Assembly: GCA_030272155.1 (NCBI GenBank)
Contig: CP126204.1
Coordinates: 1-64,000, forward strand
Length of the DNA: 64,000 nucleotides
Direction of reading: 5' to 3'
Origin: Tetradesmus obliquus
Taxonomy: Eukaryota > Chlorophyta > Chlorophyceae > Sphaeropleales > Scenedesmaceae
Shown: positions 1-10,856 of the stretch, piece by piece
Numbering within the stretch: the first letter of the stretch is position 1
Layout: each line of letters begins with the position of its first letter
Made by a program: the position numbers and the translations under genes
The notes under the pieces: model-generated
What the model was told of the DNA's origin: nothing
Database searches by the model: none
Seen by the model: the letters and a program-made list of their open reading frames with translations, nothing else

Positions 1-449
1 CCTAAACCCTAAACCCTAAACCCTAAACCCTAAACCCTAAACCCTAAACCCTAAACCCTAAACCCTAAACCCTAAACCCTAAACCCTAAACCCTAAACCC
101 TAAACCCTAAACCCTAAACCCTAAACCCTAAACCCTAAACCCTAAACCCTAAACCCTAAACCCTAAACCCTAAACCCTAAACCCTAAACCCTAAACCCTA
201 AACCCTAAACCCTAAACCTAAAACCTAAAACCTAAACTCTAAACCCTAAACCCTAAACCCTAAAACCTAAAACCTAAACCCCTAAACCCCTAAAACCTAA
301 ACCCTAAACCCTAAACCCTAAACCCTAAAACCTAAAACCTAAAACCTAAAACCTAAAACCTAAACCCTAAACCCTAAACCCTAAACCCTAAAAACTAAAA
401 ACTAAAAACTAAAACCTAAACCCTAAACCCTAAAACCTAAAACCTAAAC
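1..449. repeat. Telomere, CCCTAAA repeats
   Basis: Tandem CCCTAAA heptamers run without error from position 1 to about 215. They then become mixed with variants (CCTAAAA, CCCCTAAA, CTCTAAA, CTAAAAA) up to about 449, where unique sequence starts. The C-rich strand reads 5' to 3' from the left edge, so this is the left physical end of a chromosome. The repeat is the Arabidopsis type, TTTAGGG on the other strand. Perfect distal repeats with degenerate proximal ones are normal at telomere-subtelomere junctions. Confidence 0.97.
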
Positions 450-551
450 TTGCAAGACAGGAGCGGTGATGTGGTGAAGGTGGGGCCACACAGGAGCAGC
501 ACGTGTCGAGTCAGCAGCAGTCACGGGATTGGAGAAGGAGGCGCAGCAACA

Positions 552-588
<37 letters not shown>

Positions 589-833
589 GTGGCTGCAAGT
601 TTGCAGCACTCTCCAGCAGGCACCGTGCCTGGTTCAGCAGCAGGTCAGCAGCCTGCGGCTGGTGCAGCGGCACCGTCTGGTCTGCTGAACTGGTGGGCAG
701 CTTGAACCCCATCTTCAACAACCCATTGCAGAAGCAAGCCTTTTCCTGCATGTGATATGTATTTGGCAGCTGATCAAGCGGTCTTGCAAATCTTACTGGT
801 CATGGGTTGCGCAGCGTTCAGCACGTCGCCCAC
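450..833. other. Subtelomeric remnant between telomere and broken gene
   Basis: This is 384 bp between the last telomere-like repeat and the last recognisable exon of the methionine gamma-lyase-like gene. It contains a CAG run at about 547-587. I find no further exon of the enzyme in any minus-strand frame. The segment probably represents the remains of the intron that followed exon 4. Confidence 0.6.
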
Positions 834-1202
834 CTTGGTGCCCTCTGTGAAGGCTGCCGCCACTGCGTCCAGGTCTGTGATGTCCACAAAGCTGACGCTG
901 ATGCCTGCCTTGAGGGGCAAGTAGGACTTCATGAAGGCAAAGGTGCCGCCGTACACGCAGTTGGAGCACACGATGTGGTCCCCGCTGTTGCAGAGTGCCA
1001 TGATTGCGCTGGAGATGGCGGCCATGCCTGCAGACAACACAAGGGCAAACAAATGGTGTGGCACCTCTTAACGCCAATACATGTATTGGTGAGCGTCGCA
1101 GGGCACAACGCCTGCCTGGTGCTGGACATGTGATGAGTTGACATGTGCAGCAATAGAAGGATAAGGAGCATCATGCCGCAGTTGCTGCTGAGGTGCCAGG
1201 CT

Positions 1203-1240
<38 letters not shown>

Positions 1241-1389
1241 GAAGCAGAACGCAGCAGATATGCCACCACATGACCATGCTGAACCTATGGATGTTGACAA
1301 AGCAGCAGCAGCTAAGGCAGCAGCAGGTGGCACTGAAGTAGCGAAGCAGGACAGCAAGCCCAGCAGAAGTATAAGCAGAAGATGACACT

Positions 1390-1443
<54 letters not shown>

Positions 1444-2772
1444 CAGCAGAAGCAGTGCGGAAGCAACGCCTGGCATATACTTCTAGCAGGAACAGCAGTG
1501 CCACATGCACGCTACAAAAGAAGTATTGTTGGGTGACGCTTGTTGCTTAGAGTGACAACAGGCTGCTTGCAATGGCATGACAGCTGCAGGTTACAACACA
1601 CTCATTGCATTTTGGACTAATGGTGTGCTTTACTGTTGCTGTGTACGCAGCGGCAGGAGCAGTGCCACGCATTGCTGCCCGCAGCTGTTTCAACTCAGCC
1701 TCCGCAGTACGGCACCTGAGGCCACTGCATAGGCCGCCTCCGTGTCTTCCAGCGCTGCCAGCTGCCTGCCCAGCGTGTGCACGGTGGGGCTCCAGGAGCG
1801 GCCATACAGGTAGCAGGCGCCTGCAGCAGCACACATACAGTGCAGGAGCAAAGAATGTATGTTGCAAAATACATTAATGTCTAGAAATTCCAGCTTTTGC
1901 AGCATGCAGCACTGCATGCAAATTACTGCAAGACCATCGTGTCGCTGCCGCTGCAGCAGCATGTCGTCAGGGCTGAGCAGTGTCACGCACGGTGCTGCCT
2001 GCTGACACCACAGGACGTTGCTGAGCCTCTGGCCCTCCAGAAGCAAAGTGCTGCTTGAAACCAGCCTCAAGAACTGCAAATCATATTACTGGCATTGCAG
2101 CTTTGGATTGCGTCTGCCTGCATGATGCTACTGCGCTGTTGCTGCAGCGCACCTTCCTTCTTCTCAGGGCCACGCTTGCCAGCAAAGATGTCTGGCAGTG
2201 TCTTGGCATCCAGGACTGCAGCAGCAGCGGAATAAAACATCAAATGAATTTTTTGGACTTTGTCTGCCTGCAGGCATGGTCTGCATGATCATGGCTGGCT
2301 GGACATTCAATGGTTGCGCCCAGACCGTATCTGCGCAGCAGTTCTGCGGCGTACTTGGCACAGCTGCCAACAGACACCGAGACTCAAGCTGACAATTTGG
2401 CGGTGATTACGCTGCCACGCATGTAATTTAAGCATTCTAAGCAGCTATACTCAGACAGGCCTCAAGGCAGCAACTGCTGCTGCTGCTGTAAGGCAGCAGC
2501 TGCTGCTGCTGTTGCAAACAGCCAATACTCAAAGTACGCAAGCCCCAGCAGCACTTACGTTGGCTCACCGCAGGTACTTAAAACGTTATAAGTGCAATTA
2601 CGTAGCTACAACTGGACCAAGCGGCCTGCTGGCCCAAGTCCAACACTTTCGCATGCGGGCCGTGGTGTCACTCACCGGTGAAGGTGGTGCTGATTTCTAT
2701 GCTTGGATTAACTCCTCCATATTCACCGTATTCCCTGTTAGCGGAGGCCAGCCTCTCAACCGGGTCTGCCAT
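834..2772 (-). pseudogene. MGL: Methionine gamma-lyase-like PLP enzyme, 3'-truncated at telomere
   Basis: The family cleaves methionine or related sulfur amino acids with pyridoxal phosphate (Cys/Met metabolism PLP-dependent enzymes). Four exons on the minus strand join in frame: 2772-2676, 2215-2153, 1820-1716 and 1027-834. The start ATG is at 2772-2770. The product begins MADPVERLASANREYGEYGG, then has IFAGKRGPE, the active-site-region motif YGRSWSPTV, QLAALEDTEAAYAVASGMAA and YGGTFAFMKSYLP. These match the first third to half of plant methionine gamma-lyases in order and spacing. After exon 4 a good donor (GTGGGC) follows, but no later exon exists before the telomere. The PLP-binding lysine and the whole C-terminal domain are absent. 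The gene points toward the chromosome end, so it looks broken by terminal deletion and telomere addition. A downstream exon misassembled elsewhere is the alternative. Confidence 0.8.
1203..1443. repeat. CAG microsatellites in intron 3 of the MGL-like gene
   Basis: Two CAG-type runs, about 1203-1234 and about 1390-1443, lie inside the intron between exons 3 and 4 of the truncated lyase. The second is a nearly pure run of about 17 triplets. Both are outside coding sequence, which shows that the triplet expansion here is not driven only by protein-level polyglutamine. Confidence 0.85.
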
Positions 2773-3805
2773 GGTAACGCAATCAAGTGCTGAGGAGGAC
2801 CAGGTGGCCCTTGAACGCCCGTATCCTGTGTTGAAAGCGCTCCCGACTACGCAGGTAGTTTCTAACTCAGCTTTGAGGCCATTACGGGCTTGAGGTGTGT
2901 TCAAGTGACGGAAGACGTGTCTGTCCTTGTGTGTCCTGCCAGGTCAGATTTGTTGCTGGGAGCACGAGTGCGTACGCAGCAGCAGGGTATCCAAGAGCAA
3001 TTTATGATAAATAACTTTAGCAGTGAGTTCTTCTGCCGCTGCTGCGCCATTCAGCCGCGAGTTTGCCGTTCCAAGTAGCCTGTTGGAACGGTCGTAGTCA
3101 TGCATGAATGCCGGGTGGATGCAACTACATCAAAACAAAGCACAACAGCCAGCTGGCACCGATGCAAGTTGCACGGGAGACGGTTACTAAAGAGCGCTCT
3201 TGGGCGTGAGTTACAACATGCCGCTGTCTAGCTGCCTGGAGCAGCAGCTGCTGATCAGCAGCTGATCATGATCAACAGATCATCAGCTGCAGCTGCGCCA
3301 ACAGCAATTGCAAACTGTAATTCCTGCAATGCTTGCTGGCATGTTGTGCAGTGCACAGCATGACATGCAAAATGCGCATACATGGCTGTATAAAGCGTTG
3401 CAGGCTCAAGGATACCTGATTGCATCAGGTGCTTATGCCGGCGGACCAGTGCTCATAGTATTGTGGAAGAACCAGGTGGCGGCACTACGGCTCAATTTTG
3501 TGACCAGAATGCAGCCATGTGAAAGGAAATCAGCACACCTCGGTGCTGCAGTGCATGCACATGAGTCAGCACATCCATGTGAGCCTGCTGCAGCAACCAT
3601 CATACAAGGCCGGAGATCACCATCATGGCTGCTTGCAGGACACCCGGTGTACACCCAGCGCTGGCAGTGCCAGCCTCCTGCCAGGGCCATGGCACTGCAA
3701 GCTCGCACCAGCCCCAGAGAGCAGCAGAACCATGATCTTCTGCCACTGCACAGTGGCCAGCGCTCTGGTGAAGCCGATTGCACTGCCTTGACACCTGCCC
3801 GCCGC
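2773..3805. other. Intergenic region, MGL-like gene to cyanase
   Basis: About 1 kb upstream of the lyase fragment and downstream of cyanase. It should contain the lyase promoter and the cyanase 3' UTR. A palindromic patch of AGCAGCTGCTGATCAGCAGC type lies near 3240-3285. No supported exon was found. Confidence 0.5.
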
Positions 3806-5149
3806 CTACTGCTGCTTCACCTGCGCCACATTCTCTGCTGCCTTCTGCTCAACGTACGGAAGGAACTTGCCTGCACAGAGCAGCCACAGCCGGGGATCAC
3901 CAATGTTGCAGCCAAGGAAACTCACATTGCTGATTGGTGCGAGCAGGAGATGCAGGCGTTGGCACAGATAAAAAGAAACCACACAGTGTATGTGGCTGAT
4001 GCCGGCAGGCAGCAACAGGCAGCACATGTGCTGCCACTACATTGGCACCACGCGTTTCAGCACTGCAGCCGCTGCCTTGCAGCCTGCTCACCGTTGAAAG
4101 TTATGACCACGCGCGCCTCGCCCTCGTTGCCGGTCATCTTGTCCACGGTGGCGTAGAAGCCAATGGCGGACATGATGCCATCACCAAACTCCTCGTTGAT
4201 GAGCGCCTTGATGGCCTCGCCTGGGGGGGAGTGGGGTGCAGCATGCAGCAGCAGGTCGTGACAGCCCAGGTGCAAGCAACAGCAGTGCTGCAGTGAAAAG
4301 GTAGAGGTGTAGCAGAGTGCGGCCAGGGGGCACAGCTGGCTGCCGAACAAATGCTGCAGGTGGGGTGCACAGGCAGAGACTGCAGTTGGCGCAACTGCAC
4401 CAGTTGCATTTTGCCGTGACAATAGAGGCACGTTCAACAGATCCATGGCCTACTGCAAGGGCATTGCAACTTCATTTTGTGTCACTGGTTCAAGTCCCTA
4501 AGCTTGTCCGTGCTGCATGTTTAGCGCGTGGGTGCGCATGCATTTGATGACACGACACAGCATGACTGCGGCAGCAACAGCGCTGCACTGGCTGCACAAC
4601 ATACTATTCTGCACACTACTGGGCATGCACAGGCAGCCGCACCTCCATGCGTGATGGCCTCATGCAGCCTGTAGATTGCAGGTTCCTGCAAGCACAAACA
4701 TAAAAGGCAACAGGGCTAACAGTGTGGGATGCCCAGTGTCTACAGCAGAGTATGTGGGCCACCTGCAACACGTGTAGATGCCAAAGGCAGTCACGACTGC
4801 GTGAGATGCCAACAGCTGCAGCGCACTCCAATAGCTATGAGCAACCGCTGCAAATGGCTGTGCATCGAGCAGATGCGTGCTGGCCCCTGTTTTGCGCCAA
4901 AGGCGAGCGTGCTTGCAGACCCAGACTGGGGCCCTTCGCTGCAACTGATTGCTGCTTGGAGGTAACAGACACTGTTGATGCAGCACACGGCATATAACGT
5001 GCAAATGTTGAATGCGGTCGGCACCAAGCATGCAGGCCGAAATGTGCTGTCCCCACATGGTGCGGCGTCAGATGCGCGCTGCTGTGTTTGCACGGTGTCT
5101 GCAGCATATACTGCGTGTTGCCAGCTGCTGCTGCTCCTGCTCCTGCTGC

Positions 5150-5231
<82 letters not shown>

Positions 5232-6137
5232 ATCTTCCCACCTGCAGGATGGTTGGGTCGTAGCTGCGCATGGGTGCGCGCATCATGCCCGCCACGTCAG
5301 CCTCACTCAGAGCCGGCACGGCCTTGCGCAGCGCGCTGATTGTGTTGGGCTGCAGTTGTTGCTGCAGATGCCGCAGCGATGCAAATGTTGCACAGAATTC
5401 AGTCTGGCAGGCGCAAACGTCGTCATGCATCATCAATGGTTCTATGTGCCAGAGTCCTAGGCCACATCATCCAGAACAACAACACCTGCTGGATCACAGC
5501 AGATGACGTGCCTGCAGCCTGCACAGAGCAGCCCAATGCTGACTTGCTCACACAAATTCCAGTTATGCGTGCCTATCGCTGCTAAGTTCGTGCTAACGAC
5601 TGTTGCCCGGCTTCCCGCCCACCACCCTAACGCTGCTTGCTTGCAACAAGCGACAGTGTGACTGTAGGGTTGGCAGCAGGCTACGCAGCGCACCTGGCCG
5701 TAGAACAGCTGCGTGGTGTATACATTCGTGAGCCCAACCTCAGCCGCTATCTGGCTGAAGGTCTTGCCCGAGGCCTCCTTGGCTGCCAGCAGCTGGGACA
5801 CGTGCCCTGCCTTGCTATGAGCAGTGGGCGGGGCAGGCAGCGCTGCACCTGGCACAGCAGGGCCCTTGCCACTGGCAGCACAGCGCACCGCCTGCAGCAC
5901 AGTAGCTGGTTTGAGGGGAAACCCTTGCGCCTTGCAGGTAGCTGGAGTGTTGGGAGGTTGCCAAATGCACGCCAGCACAGACAGAATGCTGCTGCTATCA
6001 ACTGCTTGTGTCGTGCCAGATGCACGCCATCAACAATACAGCTTAGGCATGATTGTGATACTATAGATTGTGGCATCTATCACCTGCGGCCTGCTGATAC
6101 GGGTGTGCTGAACGGTGTGCGCACGAAAGGCCTGCAT
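3806..6137 (-). CDS. CYN: Cyanase (cyanate hydratase/lyase)
   Basis: Cyanase converts cyanate and bicarbonate to ammonia and CO2. Six exons join in frame to about 202 aa: 6137-6084, 5891-5694, 5361-5242, 4685-4643, 4220-4092 and 3870-3806 (TAG). The helix-turn-helix-like N-domain reads [20 protein letters not shown], then FYGQ. The catalytic domain contains [10 protein letters not shown] and [13 protein letters not shown]. Catalytic Arg130, Glu133 and Ser156 correspond to E. coli Arg96, Glu99 and Ser122, with identical spacing between them. The end, [20 protein letters not shown], is slightly longer than the bacterial one. Exon 1 ([18 protein letters not shown]) is my choice. It is basic, has no acidic residue, looks like a mitochondrial presequence and fits the reading phase, but it is less certain than the other exons. 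A CTG microsatellite fills intron 3. The gene is divergent from the DUF2993 gene. Confidence 0.9.
5124..5232. repeat. CTG microsatellite in cyanase intron 3
   Basis: About 105 bp of CTG triplets with a few TTG and CTC interruptions, ending 8 bp from the exon 3 splice donor of cyanase (donor at 5241-5240 on the minus strand). Read on the minus strand it is a CAG tract directly after the 5' splice site. Confidence 0.9.
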
Positions 6138-6997
6138 CTTCGAAAGGACACCCACGTAAAACGTGCACCGTGATATCAGCAAAGCTGCAGCCCAATAGCT
6201 GGACAAACTATCAACGATCAACGATGTACTGCGTCTGTTTTACAAGCTATAGATGCTTCCTCTTGGACCTATTGTTACTAGCGCTGTTACTTACATAACC
6301 ATGCCATGAGGTTACTGGCACAGAATGATACTGAGAAAGGGTGGACGAACTGCAGGCTCCAAGAATTTGAAGTATCACTATGATGACAATGTATGCATGC
6401 AACCAAGCTTGGGGGCAGTAAATTCACCACACTGAAACCATCCAACTCAGTGCCAGTGACTGCCAGTGCCGCTCAGAGTGGCACTGCCATGCGAGGAGGG
6501 CACGCTCGCCTGAGTGCCAACCAGGCTGCATCGCATTGGGACCATGAGAGGTCTCACAGCACACTGCGCGTGTCTAAAGCGCATGTTGCTTTGGTTCATT
6601 GTTCCCTGGCAGCATCATGGTACCATAGTTGCTGACCCTTATTTCACAGTCAGAACGTCAGAGCACATGCACCGTTCTACGCCCGTATGTGAAGCACATC
6701 GAAAACAATGTGTTATTAGCTAACACAATGTTATTAGCTGGTTTAAAGTGAACAAGTACAAAGCGTACGAACGCTGTCAACCCGCGGTAATTGATGATGG
6801 TTCAGGGCTTCTGCCATCAGTAGGTTGCCTGCTAATGAAAGCCAGTCCGACAGTGCCAGAGGGCGATGCAACCAATTCTGGAACATTTCATTTGTTGATA
6901 ATGCCTTTCGGACCATGCTCTGTAGGGTTTGGGGAATCTGATGCCACAGTAGCACAGTGCACAGCTCGTGTTCTCTGTCGCTCGCTCACACCGGGAA
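6138..6997. other. Shared upstream region of cyanase and the DUF2993 gene
   Basis: An 860-bp intergenic region between two divergently transcribed genes, presumably holding both promoters. It is less GC-rich than the exons and has a small direct repeat of a GTGTTATTAGCT-like motif near 6708-6740. I see no coding exon. Confidence 0.5.
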
Positions 6998-9489
6998 ATG
7001 CTGCAGTACAACATTGCTTGCCAACGAAACTCAGTATGCTTGAGCCATGAATGGTTAAAGGCGCCCCGCCAGGCCGCAGGATGCAGCAGGCTAAGCAGCA
7101 GGCTCATCAGGAGCAGCAGCAAATGCAGCAGAGGGAGGCTAGTCACAGTCAACACAGCACACAGGGATTTGGTGAGATAGCTAGATTATTCAGTATGTGT
7201 TGTTGAGCTACAAATGCTGCTGTGCAGCGCAAGTGCTGTGGCACACTTGCCTATGTGACTATGCTCTGCTTTGCAGACAGCAGACATACTAGAAAATGTG
7301 ACCTGCCTGGCGCTTCGTGCACGGCTGAAAGAGTGCCGTGCCGTCAAGACCTCTATATCCTGTGATACTTGGTCGTTGCTGGCTGGGCGAGTAAATGGCG
7401 TCAAGATACATGGCGAGGGCTGGCGCAGCCCCCTCAACCTGACAGCGCAGGTGCTAGAGGTGAGCCGGCAGCACCCAGACATTACTAGTCCTGCACCAAA
7501 TGTAACACACAGGTTTGGTACATGGGGCACGTGATGTACCTCCCTGCCAACAGCACCCTCATGAATCATGAGTCATGATGCTCTGCTGAGCAGCTGCGCC
7601 CCTGCCGCCCCATCATGCAGGCCACCGTGGGTGAGGCCAGCCTGGACCCCTCCGCGGTGCTGTTCAAGCAGCAGATCCTGCTCACCAACGTGCCCGTGGG
7701 CACTGCGCGCGTGGTGTTCAACGCGGCAGACTTTGGCAACTTCCTGGTGCACCCGCTCATGACTGAGGCAGCCAAGGAGGCAGTGCAGGTGGGCGGGGGA
7801 GGGGCAGGCGCGGCAGAGTAGCAACAGGCCAGTCACCAATGACAGCAATTCTGGCAGTCGCAGCAGTACAAATAACCACAGTATTTGCCACAATTTAGCC
7901 TGAGCCGCTCTTACTGGTTGTGCTGCCACTCCTGCGAAGCTGCAAGCATGCACAACTGCACGCCACCAAGTCGAATACCCTGGCAGGCGGCCTGCTGCCA
8001 GCTCCACGCAAGCACGGTGCACAGTCGGGTGTCAGGCCTGACAGTATTCATCTGCTTCTGTGCACAGCTTCTGTCTGGGCGCTCAAGTGCTGCACACGCT
8101 GTGCTGCTGCTTGCTGCTGTGCTGCCAGGGCCACGCGTTTGCCTTTGACCAGGCCAGCGTGCGCATCCAGCCGCCGTCAGCCGTGCCGCCTGAGGGCCTG
8201 GTGGAATTCACCGGCACATGGCGCGGCGACGGCCAGCGCTACCAGGTGCGGCAGCGGCGGGGCGATGCATGGTGCACCATGTCATCATGCACGGCATGCC
8301 GGCGCGTGCAACTGCACGTAAGCCCAAGTGCTGGATATGCAAGAGCAGCAATTGCACATACTGCTGCGCAGGTGCCATGACTGACACTGCTGTTGTGCAA
8401 TGTGCTGGTGTAGGTGCGGTTGCTGCCTGTGAGCGGTGGCGCAGTGTTTGGCAAGGGTGTGCAGGCGCACGCGATGCCCCTCAGCATAGGCGCACGATCA
8501 AGTGAGTCGGCAGCAGCAGCAGCAGCGGCAGCGGCAGCGGCAGCGGCAGCGCTGTCACACACGCACTGCTCACCTGCTTGCAATCATTTTGTTAAACTAA
8601 GAGCTGGCTTCCACGCTGCATACACTCCTGGCTGAGCTGCTACTGAAGATCTGCTTTGTCAGCAGCGATGGAGTGATGAGTTGCACCCAGTGAAGATGGG
8701 CTTTGTCAGCAGTGGGGGCTCATGACTCGCAACAACGTTTCCTTGCACTCGGCTCAACACGTGCCCCCGAGAAAGGATCAACATGCACTGCACTGCAGCA
8801 TGCAACACCCCTTTGCTATACACATCTCACACCAAGAAAAGCATGATCAGCATGCATGCCAGGAGCTGCTGAGTTCACGTGCTGTCCATGCCCCACTCCG
8901 CGCCCATCCTGCACCCTGCCAGGCTCCGCGGGCATTGTGGAGGACTGCCTCAGCGCGTTCTTCAGCAGCCTGATGGTGGACCTGCAGGGCGCGCAGATGA
9001 GCTTCATGTCGCTCGCCATACTGCCAGGCATGGGGTGAGCGCACGCGACTGCCAGCCGCAGCAGCAGCGTTGCCATTGCATTCACAAGCGTGGCAGCACA
9101 GCAAAGTGTTGAATTACAGTTGCACACCTGCGGCCACTGCACCATTGCAAGCCACCCAGTGCACCTCAGTACACCTCAAGTTGGCCGCTGAGTTGATGGC
9201 CGTACATAATGGTGATAATTGTCCAAGGCCTGCAATGGCGATGGCGCTGGTGTCACTTGCACCTTCTGCCAATTTCTATTTCGACACAGCACTGCATGCG
9301 CGTGTTTCCGCCTGTCACGCCACCCGCGTGCAAGCGTAGCTTCGTAAACCAATCTAAGTGTGTTGTCACCCAGAATTGACTGTCCTGCAATGCTCCTGCT
9401 CATGTCGCTGCAGGTTTGCTGGCGCCATGGCCGACCTCAACCTGCGCCTTGAGCTCAAGAAGTTCCCTCCACTGAACGTCCAGTTCTAG
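6998..9489 (+). CDS. Plastid-type DUF2993 (LmeA-like) protein
   Basis: Seven exons join in frame to about 305 aa: 6998-7171, 7277-7459, 7621-7788, 8129-8245, 8414-8501, 8923-9034 and 9414-9489. The first about 58 residues are rich in Arg, Ser and Gln and poor in acidic residues, like a chloroplast transit peptide. The body has GRVNGVKIHGEGWRSPLNL, VLFKQQILLTNVPVGTARVV, FNAADFGNFLVHPLMTEAA, FTGTWRGDG and the terminal LRLELKKFPPLNVQF. These are typical of the plant and cyanobacterial DUF2993 family (Pfam LmeA-like). The family is thought to bind lipid or act at membranes, and its plant members are uncharacterised. The exon 4 donor could be a little later than 8245; the chosen site keeps phase 0. 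The ATG at 6998 is the first in frame with exon 1. Confidence 0.85.
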
Positions 9490-10033
9490 CAGAGATCAAC
9501 TGCTCGCTACAGCAATATTGTCTTTCCAGCAGAGCAGCTGGTGGTTGCATGCAGTGGCAGTGTGACATGCAGTGTGCACTGCTGTGCTGGTGGTCCCTTA
9601 CAGCTGTTGCAGTGGTGTGTGCAGCGTGTACGCTAGTACGTCAATCATGCTGCCATCAGACATGCACGTTATTCTTTGCTTGAGTTATTATCAAGGTTAC
9701 TTGAGTAACATATGGCCTGGATGCAGGATGGGTCATGAACTCAGCAGCAAGCCACTGTGGCGGTTAGCAAGGGCGAGGGTAGCAGCAACGTGTCATGTAC
9801 TCAGCTGTCAATCAATGACAATTGTATTAATGCCGGCCAAATTACTGGATTTGGGTGATGGAAGCAGGGCGGAAGCTCGGTCGGAAAAACCCCGGGTCTG
9901 GCCCGGGTCCAGCCCTGCTGAACAGGTCAAAGGCTGGGACTGCTCCATGGCTGGACACTGTGTGCCTCTAGATACCCTAGCAGCATCTTATCACCTTTAC
10001 CCGTCTCGTCTGCAGCGAAGAACACACAGCAAC
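9490..10033. other. Intergenic region upstream of RAMP4
   Basis: Holds the DUF2993 3' UTR and the RAMP4 promoter and 5' UTR. A short GC-rich inverted repeat (CCCGGG ... CCCGGG) lies at about 9891-9908. No exon seen. Confidence 0.45.
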
Positions 10034-10856
10034 ATGGTGCGCCCAGCCTTCGCTTCAGCTTCAGTTTTGGGCAGCTAACGTGCCCAGCGTAGTGATGCAC
10101 CACTTGCAAAGTGTTTTCATATAGCCACGTCAAGCGTTGAGACCGCGGTGGCAGCTTTAACCGACCCGCTTGCTGGCCCACCACCTGACTTTTTCCCGGG
10201 TTCTCGTCTTGCCGCAGACCACCTCCAAGCGCCTCGTAAACGCTAAGTCTGGTGCTTACCACCAGCGTAAGCGTGGTGCTGACGTGCCCGAGAAGGTGCG
10301 TTTCTCTCTGTTGCTCCGTGCACTGTGCTCGTGCAGCAGTCCTGCTTGTCCTTTCATTTTGCTGATATACTCGTGCTTGTTTGTTGTTGCAGAAGGAGAA
10401 GACATCTGCGGTGGGACCTGTGATGCTGGGCTTCTTCCTGTTCGTTGTGGTTGGCAGTGGTGAGTGGCACAGGCGGGCTGGATGTTCCTGGCACCTTTCA
10501 GCACACCAGTAGTCTCAGTTTGCAGCTACGACTCTGTTTCACGTCAGATGCGACGTCGTGGTGTGTATGTCAGCATGGTGTTCTTGGATGTGCCACACAT
10601 GCTGCTCAGCTTCAGTTGCTGCATCATCATTGCTGCAGCTGCTGCTGTATGGCATGCAGCAGTGCATCCAGGCAACGCAAGCGGCATTATGCGTTTAACG
10701 CTGCCATCATGCTGCTGTTACTCCTGCATGCTAGCACCACATGCACATGTACAGCTACTCTCCTATGTCGCTGACACGCGCTGCTGTTGTGTTCTGTTTC
10801 CTGCAGCCCTGCTTCAAATCATCCGGACAGCCAGCACCGGCAACCCTGACCTGTAG
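10034..10856 (+). CDS. SERP1: RAMP4/SERP1, ER translocon-associated small membrane protein
   Basis: A 65-aa tail-anchored protein associated with the Sec61 translocon that stabilises nascent membrane proteins under ER stress. Four exons: 10034-10036, 10218-10295, 10393-10459 and 10807-10856. The joined product begins MTTSKRLVNAKSGAYHQRKR, continues GADVPEK and KEKTSAVGP, and has one membrane segment, VMLGFFLFVVVGSALLQII, ending TASTGNPDL. Length and layout match plant RAMP4 (about 65-68 aa). Exon 1 carries only the ATG codon, followed directly by a GTGCGC donor; exon 2 begins with ACC ACC TCC. The start rests on this match to the MTTSKR N-terminus of plant homologues and on phase 0 at the junction. 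Confidence 0.9.

Noticed and set aside
450..755. Plus-strand open frame beside the telomere
   Set aside because: It is poly-Ala/Ser translated from a CAG run, with no family similarity or splice context.
4487..4497. GGTTCAAGTCC resembling a tRNA T-loop (B box)
   Set aside because: No acceptor-stem pairing, D-loop or anticodon arm could be built around it, and it lies in a cyanase intron.
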